Shown here in pieces: positions 57,370-64,000 of a stretch of DNA of 64,000 bases (the stretch's first letter is position 1; the number at the start of each line of letters is the position of its first letter). A program made the position numbers and the translations under genes. The notes below the pieces were generated by a model that did no database searches, had not been told where the DNA came from, and saw only the letters and a list, made by a program, of their open reading frames with translations. The DNA is from Epiperipatus broadwayi (lineage: Eukaryota > Onychophora > Udeonychophora > Euonychophora > Peripatidae), in NCBI GenBank assembly GCA_028023455.1, contig JAQFVV010006200.1, forward strand, positions 8,422,521 through 8,486,520. Reading direction: 5' to 3'.

Positions 57370-57445
57370 ATTTTCATACTTTAATGGACAGGCTTCAAAC
57401 CACTCCACCCCACAACTCTTCAGCTATCCATTTTCTGAAAAATTT
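57370..57445 (-). mobile_element. Second, more diverged SINE-like unit
   Basis: The minus strand contains AAAATGGATAGCTGAAGAG and GGTTTGAAGCC, resembling the same family. It lies about 100 bp from the unit at 57165-57270 and in the same direction. Confidence 0.3.
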
Positions 57446-58540
57446 ATAAATCCTACAAAAACAACCTAGAAACAGAGATGTTGAATTAATGATGTTTTGT
57501 GCCGACTATATTTTACTGTATTAATAACATGTAACTAAACATAAGCGAAAAACTTCAAAAAAGCACGAGACAATGACTTATTCGAGGTCTTAAAAAAAAA
57601 AGTATGCTGCATAGGATGAATATCACAGAAGTTAAATAAAATTGATTTTAACAAAGGGATATGGTCAAAAATTCAAAACAGAAGTACGTATTTAAATCCC
57701 GTATATGCCTATGTATAAACTGCAAACATCAAATAGTAATATCAAAAATGAATTATGATTGGGTTTATTTTAAGAATGAGGTCTTTTATGTTAGTGGGCG
57801 GGAAAACAATTGACTCATGATATTTATGCTAAAACTTTTACTAAATTTGATTAGATTTCATATTCTAAATATTAAAGTTCACACTTTCTAAAACTAATAT
57901 ATAAATACCTAAAAACTTGAGAATAATTTATATACACATGTGCGTTTGTTTTCTATAATAAAGGAAGACGCGCAAGTTTTAATCATTCTTACTATAAATA
58001 ATCTTTTCTTAATAATTAAAATATTTTTAGAATAAAATATTATGAAGTTTTAATTATTAAATATTTAAAATAAAATGTTAAGTCCACAGTAAATCTTGTT
58101 TATATTTTTAATTTAATTACTCAGGTTGCAATTATATTCTAAAAGAAAATTATTTTCTTATCATAACTGACAAATGATCTTCAATTAGCAACTAATTAGC
58201 TAATTTTTATTATTTTGTAAGGTAATTTAATTCATTTAAATTTCTGCTTTTTAGAAATTAATTTAAAATTAAGTTATATGAAATAAAATAAAATGTTTTA
58301 TAAATTCAAATTAATTTATAATTCACAGTATAAAGAAATACATATACAGTATATATACTTTGTTAAAAATCAGTTCGACAATTTACAGTCGTCAAGAATG
58401 AGCACCATATCACCGAAGATCTTCCCTATTTTTTTCTATAACTTTACTTAAAATCATATACAGATCTACAAATGTAATTAAAAGCAGTAATGGCTTGAGC
58501 TTATGCACTAGAAGTGTTTTGGATTAATGCTACCGAGACC
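57446..58540. other. AT-rich DNA, no gene seen
   Basis: No coding sequence or element recognised. Confidence 0.4.
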
Positions 58541-58544
58541 AATT

Positions 58545-58750
58545 CTTTTCTTCCTCCTGGTGCCATCTACTGTAAGACTGAGTAACCAATAAACCGGAAA
58601 TGACGTATGAATGTAATATCCACATTCTCAAACTGATTTATGGATTTTGCTTCATAAGCGAATACTTAAATTTAAACCTGGAACTTAATTTATTTAGTAT
58701 TCTTAATTATCAAATCTAATAGACTGAAATTTAAGAAAAAATTCAAATGT
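58545..58750 (+). repeat. Short interspersed repeat, copy 2
   Basis: Starts TGCCATCTACTGTAAGACTG and ends AATAGACTGAAATTTAAG. It aligns with 58940-59125 in the same order about 390 bp downstream, including CCACATTCTCAAACTG against CACATCCCCAGACTAG. Confidence 0.55.
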
Positions 58751-58939
58751 TTTAAATTCAAGCTATCTCACACAGTTATTTATATTGATCTGATACCTGG
58801 TCAGTTTCTACATGTGAATTTTTCAGTTTATGCCAACTATAGACGCCCTCTATTTTTTGACTAAAAAAATTAGCACCAGCAGCCAAATCAGACAACTTTC
58901 TGAGTTTAGTCATTTGCTTGCAATACCAGTTCTCTTTAT

Positions 58940-59130
58940 CATATTCTAGAGCCATCTTCTGTAAGCCTGAGTAATTAATGGACATTGATTGATATAGCAT
59001 TGATATTCACATCCCCAGACTAGTTTCTGGCCTTTGCCTTCATCAATGGGAACTTAGGTTTCAAAATTAATAGTATAATACTTGTACTATTCAAACTAAT
59101 AGCCTGAAATTAAAAAAAAAAATCCCAAAG
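58940..59130 (+). repeat. Short interspersed repeat, copy 3
   Basis: Starts AGAGCCATCTTCTGTAAGCC and ends AATAGCCTGAAATT plus an A run, a possible poly-A tail. The 74-codon minus-strand ORF at 58776-59000 crosses into it and is not a gene. Confidence 0.55.
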
Positions 59131-59284
59131 ATTGTGAAAGCAAGCCAAATCCTAGAGTTATCACTAGGTTAGTTATCTATATTTTAAAGATCTGTTAAAA
59201 TGCATTGGCTTTGGTTTAAACCTTTACCTTTTTTTCTTTCTAATGACCGATCAGTCATAAGTTTACTTTTTTATTCCTAAATCT

Positions 59285-59395
59285 TTGCTAATGAAGGCAA
59301 AAGCTAGAATCCAATGCAGGAATATGAATATTATAGCACTATACAATCCGGTGACCATTGATTCCTAGGGCTTACAGCAGATGGCTCTAGGATAT
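59285..59395 (-). repeat. Short interspersed repeat, copy 4, inverted
   Basis: The minus strand begins CCTAGAGCCATCTGCTGTAA and continues to TTTTGCCTTCATTAGC, as in copy 3. Confidence 0.5.
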
Positions 59396-62300
59396 GCTAA
59401 GGAGGACTGCTGAGTATGCAATGTTGTCATTATTATTGTTGCCTATATTATATATATTTTAAAACATAAATAATGTGTCTTGCAAAATTCAAGAATTAAA
59501 ATAACACTTTTTACTATAATGATTTTGGTTTAAATTAAACCTAAACTTTAGTCAAGTTTGACTACCAATGATTGTTTGATAAGCACAATGTTGTTTAGTA
59601 TTGTGCAGAACTAACCTAGAATTAATATTTAATATCATAACATTCCTGATGATATATATTGTAATGGAATATCCAATCACTAACCAATTAATTAATTTAG
59701 TTCACATGTGGCAATAGTATACCTCACAACTACCAATCAAATAATCAAGATGCATATTGCAAGGCGCCAAATGTAATGGAACGTCCAATCATCCTAATGG
59801 TTGGGTGGTAAATGTAATGGAATGGAATATACATATGAAAAGAGATGAACTCGCCCTATTCATTATGAGCTAATTGAAATGGACAATTCACTTCCATGAT
59901 AATGCATCTCAGGTTTGATTTATTACCCAAATCATTTCCTCAGCTAGCTATATGTAAAATATACCCAGATACTAAAGAATAATGATAAAGATATATTAAA
60001 TGGTTTACTCTCAGGATTAATTTGATTGATGATTTGATTATTCACTAACATACAAGTTGGAAGCAAAGGGAATTTTGTTGAATCCAACCTATATTTACAA
60101 ACAAAGATTATATGACTTATTATTCCAATTAATGATGGCTTAAATGAATGATTAACAAAACACAATATTATCATTTAGTAAATCGATCAAATCAACTAAT
60201 GACTTCTGCACTGAAAAGAGAAAATAAAGATATTAATAAATTTTAAATAAAAACACCAAGTCATTGCTTATAAAACAAATGATATATGCTTTATTTTAAA
60301 TTGTGGTTAAATTCTTTTCAAACAACAATAAATATATGTGAACACATAAAATTGGTTTTACTTTTCAAGTTTCCATTTTAGTTCAACATGAGTTAAATGA
60401 AAAATGTTTGCCAACAGTTGGCAAAGATTAGAATTTATGTTTGCATAGAAATCATTCACTAGTTATCATATATAGATGTGCTTCTCAAGGCTGGATCAAT
60501 TAATAAACAAAATTTCATAAGAATTCTTTCTCCACTATGCTATATAGATATTTAATTGCTTCATTTACATTGGATCATATTTCTTTATTATATTGTGAGC
60601 ACAAACAATTTATGCTTATTATTTATAAAAGGCTTTCATCATAGCCTGCATTTCAACATCTCAATTCATAACTTTATTAATCTGGACTGTGAAATATATA
60701 TATATGTGCCCATGTTACGTAACACTTATAGATAAACAAAATATATATAAATGACTCCTATATAATGCATGTGAGAATATCTATCTGCAACTTCAATGCT
60801 AAATAACTATAACCTGCTCTATTCTTTTAAAACACATCTAATAATAAAATCAAAAATAATTAAATAATAAAGAAAATTATTAAATAATTCATAAATAATT
60901 TCCATGCAAATAAATAATCTCAATCTAAATTATGCACAGCATTTATGTTCATTATATATATTGTAACTGGTTGGGTTACATGGTACACCCATAATAATAT
61001 AATGTGTGTGCTTATATATATAAAGTAAAGGAAAAGTAGAAATAAACACAGACAAAAATTATAGTAGATATTTTCTACATTCATCGAAATAAAAAAATAA
61101 ATAAATAATAACTCTGATTTAAAATATTGTTTTATAAATTAAATCTTTAAAAGGTCTGAATAAATATAAATATTGTATTATTATTCTGATTTTGAGATTT
61201 AAAAACAAGTATTATATTTTTGAAATTTTAATTAATTAAACAAAATCTCTATTAAAAATCCCCCAATTGAAAACATATATATCACACCTTTTTTAAGCCT
61301 GTTTTCAAAAGGGATTAGAGAGATAAAAATAAAACTGTTTTTAATCAAGTTGTTATCACCTCAGATGATTTTATAAAAAGACTGATAAAAAATATCAGTC
61401 AGTCTGGGTGATGATTTTTGAAGAGAACAGTCTGAATTTGTAAGAGCTGAACAAAACAGCTTGGCTACTAAAACTTTTTGAATAAGTGGCAGAAATTAGC
61501 TGACCAAAATTGATAGCTGCAGTTTGTTGTTAGCTGTAGTAGAGAGTTGACAGAATAGTTACCATAAACTGATATAGCTGAAGGCAGAACATTAGATTCA
61601 GGAGCTGCTAATATTTCCTTCACAGGAGTTTTAATTTACATGAAGAAAATGACCCACTTCTTTGTGCTGAAATTCCTAGCCTTAATTGTGGAGAAGACAG
61701 TCTTGTCTGAAATCTATTAAACAAAGACAGCTGCTTGCCTGGAACAGTTATACACAGATGGGAGACCAACTAAGGACCACCATTATACACGGATTATACT
61801 TTTTTGTGATGATGACGATCCCTAAAACCAAACTTACCAGGGAACCCAAGCTTGCTGAAGAAGCAATTATATATATATTCTGATGAATAAAAAGGCAGAG
61901 AAGAACAGATAAAAATATATACAGCTGTTGTGAGTAAAGTTATATATGATAACGAAATTTTAAATAATTTCTTTAGTAAAATTACATTTTGAAAGTGATG
62001 CGTGAATTTGTACTTTTTATGCTTATGGTGGGTGTATAGTTGAACAGGGCTGTCTGGATGCAGTGTGTTCATGATGCTCCAAAGTATGCTTAGCACTGTC
62101 TAGACCTAGATATTGAGCTCCCAGAGTAGTACTATCTCACCTTGTCTACTTCATCAGCATTAACTAATCAAGCAGAAAGACATTTTGTTTTAAAGAAAAA
62201 AAAAGTTGATAGTATTTATTTCTTTTAAGAAATTAATTGATAAAGAGTGGAACTTACTATAAAATAAGAAAAGCAATTTATACATTTTCAACAACGAATA

Positions 62301-63230
62301 ATTGTGAAAATAACTTTTATTGTCATAACAAGTATGTAAATGTTATATATATTCAAAATGAAATTTGTAATTATAAAATTAAGGTTTTTTTTATTGTTTG
62401 ACAAAATTAAATTTGTTAACAATCTGTGCAATTCTATGTACACGTTTTAGTAAACCTAGCTTAAGGATCTGTATTATTTAAAATATAATTTAAAAGCTTA
62501 ATCATGTATTATCGTAGAACAAGTTTAATATGTTCAGAAATTTCATGCACATGCATGTATCTGTCAATTATATTGCAAATACCAGTATTGTCAATTATAA
62601 CACATATGTAAATTTTAATCATTTTTGTTAATAATTATTTTATGTTTAATTGAAATGTATTCCTTGTATATTATAAAACGCACGTCTGTGTATGAATATA
62701 TATATATGCGTTTGTAGAAACTAATTGAGAAATATTGTAAAACAATGTAATAATTTTAGTTGTGTATATAATTTTGTATACTTTTCAAAATCAGAATTCT
62801 TAACATATAAGACATTGAATACCATTTATTTTTTTGTTATTAATAAACTTATTTAATTGTTAAAATTGTATTGCATCATCTCTTGGTCACAAACAGTAAT
62901 AGAGCTTATGTTCTCTGAGCTAGATTCGTGCACGGATAAATGGGGATTTGTATTTAGTGTTTTGGGGCATCCATCGATGATTAATCAATCATCATCCTGG
63001 TTGGCGAATAAGATTATATTCTTTAAAGCCCATGCACTATATTTTATTTTAGTTCAGTCTTGTTACAAATTTAAATTTATAGTTGGCCAGTACAATAACG
63101 GTACTAAGTGCCCTGTGCATTGATGATGATCAGCATGTTTTAAATGTCCCAGCATTATTGTTTTGATTTCTGATTATTATGTATTGTAATGGATGGGCAC
63201 TAAGCTGGTGCATCCAAGTTATGTTTAAAT
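59396..63230. other. AT-rich DNA, no gene established
   Basis: Near 59658 and 59772, TGTAATGGAATATCCAATCA and TGTAATGGAACGTCCAATCA repeat. The stretch 61380-62160 is less AT-rich and compositionally different but contains only a 65-codon ORF (61686-61883) without motifs; it may be an unrecognised repeat or noncoding exon. The segment 62860-63130 is likewise GC-richer, with an 88-codon ORF of no recognised family. Confidence 0.4.
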
Positions 63231-63235
63231 AATTG

Positions 63236-63305
63236 CCCAAGGTGGCAAAGGCTCAATAGTTAGCTTGGTCTACAGAAGACCCATTTTCAATCCAGTCACA
63301 AGATG
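63236..63305 (+). mobile_element. Possible tRNA-derived SINE head
   Basis: AAGGCTCAATAGTTAGCTTGG resembles an A-box and D-arm region, and CCCATTTTCAATCCAG resembles a degraded B box 30-40 nt downstream, the spacing seen in tRNAs. No cloverleaf or flanking duplication was found. Confidence 0.3.
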
Positions 63306-63560
63306 GACTGTTGATTTACTGTATTAATTTATACTGATTTGTTTATTCCCATCAATGATGATGATGGATGGTTATTTCTCTTGAGTATTTACTTGTACTT
63401 ATTTTTTTAAATGATAATGCTGGTTGATATATGGCTGAATTTATAATTATGCTTTTAATTGCTCTTCTGAGTTAGCTGGCTGATGTCTCAATGATCTCAG
63501 AGATCTTTTGGATCTCATGCTCCTCTTATGATAGATTATTGATATTTAATTTTAAATGGA

Positions 63561-63596
63561 CTGGGAGTGATGATGATTATTCCATCATCCCAGTTC
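63561..63596. repeat. Short hairpin
   Basis: ACTGGGAGTGATGATG pairs with CATCATCCCAGT across a short loop, an imperfect 12-bp stem. A TA microsatellite lies at about 63652-63666. Confidence 0.4.
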
Positions 63597-64000
63597 AAAC
63601 CTTTTCACCATTTTCCTTTCATATTCATTCCCATCCTCCCATCCCGTTACAATATATATATATATATGCAATGTGTTTAAATTAAAACACAAAAAGTTTT
63701 TTTTTTATTAACAAATAAATGAAATGTATGTAAATATTTGTTTATATATTGAGATTTATAATTGGCCTATTTACATATTTATGTATATAAGATTTATGAT
63801 TAAAAGACAACATAATTTTATTAGTCAATGGCCTTTGGTGTCTTTATTTTTAATATCGGTGAACATAAGAAAATTTTTTTTTAAAAATAATCTATTCATA
63901 TGATGTACAAACATATCTATATCACACGTAAACTACTATAAATATAAGTTTAAATACTTTACAAAAACTAACATTTTAAATCATAATGACCGATTAAATC

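Noticed and set aside
61686-61883. 65-codon ORF as a gene
   Set aside because: No motif, no conservation evidence and no splice context.

Overview
This is an AT-rich (by eye about 27% GC), repeat-dense stretch of an invertebrate animal nuclear genome. The evidence is a spliced BTB/C2H2 zinc-finger gene, several clades of non-LTR retrotransposon, Penelope-like elements with GIY-YIG domains, a decayed Ty3/gypsy element, tRNA-derived SINEs and DNA transposons. An arthropod-like genome is plausible, but the window does not settle the phylum. There are no bacterial operons, rRNA genes or CRISPR arrays.

The only clear host gene is a BTB-C2H2 zinc-finger protein whose large terminal exon runs 33804-39053 (+). 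It opens at a splice acceptor, so the start codon is in an upstream exon. Two short candidate first coding exons with compatible phase lie at 27.0-27.4 kb. The 6.4-6.7 kb intron this implies holds two decayed LINEs. The protein has about 36 zinc fingers in five repeated blocks. A Q-[FY]-IDL motif occurs in mid-protein and again at the C terminus.

The most striking structure is 4355-14041, a roughly 9.7 kb near-perfect palindrome. Its arms are about 4.8-4.9 kb around a 16 bp spacer, its ends match, and it is flanked by an 8-bp direct repeat. It is therefore best read as one foldback-type insertion. Each arm ends in a degenerate 70-78 bp tandem array with a GCGCCACC core (partly lost in the left arm). 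Each arm also carries an APE-type (RTE-like) LINE whose 5' half is inverted relative to its 3' half. The left arm has since gained a second LINE fragment and lost about 840 bp.

Other regions: 14.05-15.2 kb, AT-rich DNA with a possible gag remnant; 15.6-17.7 kb, Penelope-like RT/GIY-YIG remnants (-) with a second GIY-YIG unit; 18.7-19.6 kb, two tRNA-SINE-like patches; 21.2-21.5 kb, short hairpins; 22.1-25.7 kb, decayed Ty3/gypsy pol then gag, with a hairpin element inside the integrase; 26.1-26.9 kb, LINE (-); 29.4-33.3 kb, two decayed LINEs (+); 42.0-43.0 kb, inverted pair of Penelope-like 3' ends; 43.5 kb, a 100-bp tRNA-Val-type retroposon with 17-bp target-site duplication; 48.0-48.9 kb, a TA-flanked Tc1/mariner-type element; 50.4 and 57.2 kb, a tRNA-SINE family; 52.3-52.6 kb, LINE RT (-); 55.2-57.0 kb, two 5'-truncated LINE copies; 51.8 and 58.5-59.4 kb, a short interspersed repeat. 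The rest is AT-rich DNA in which I see no gene.
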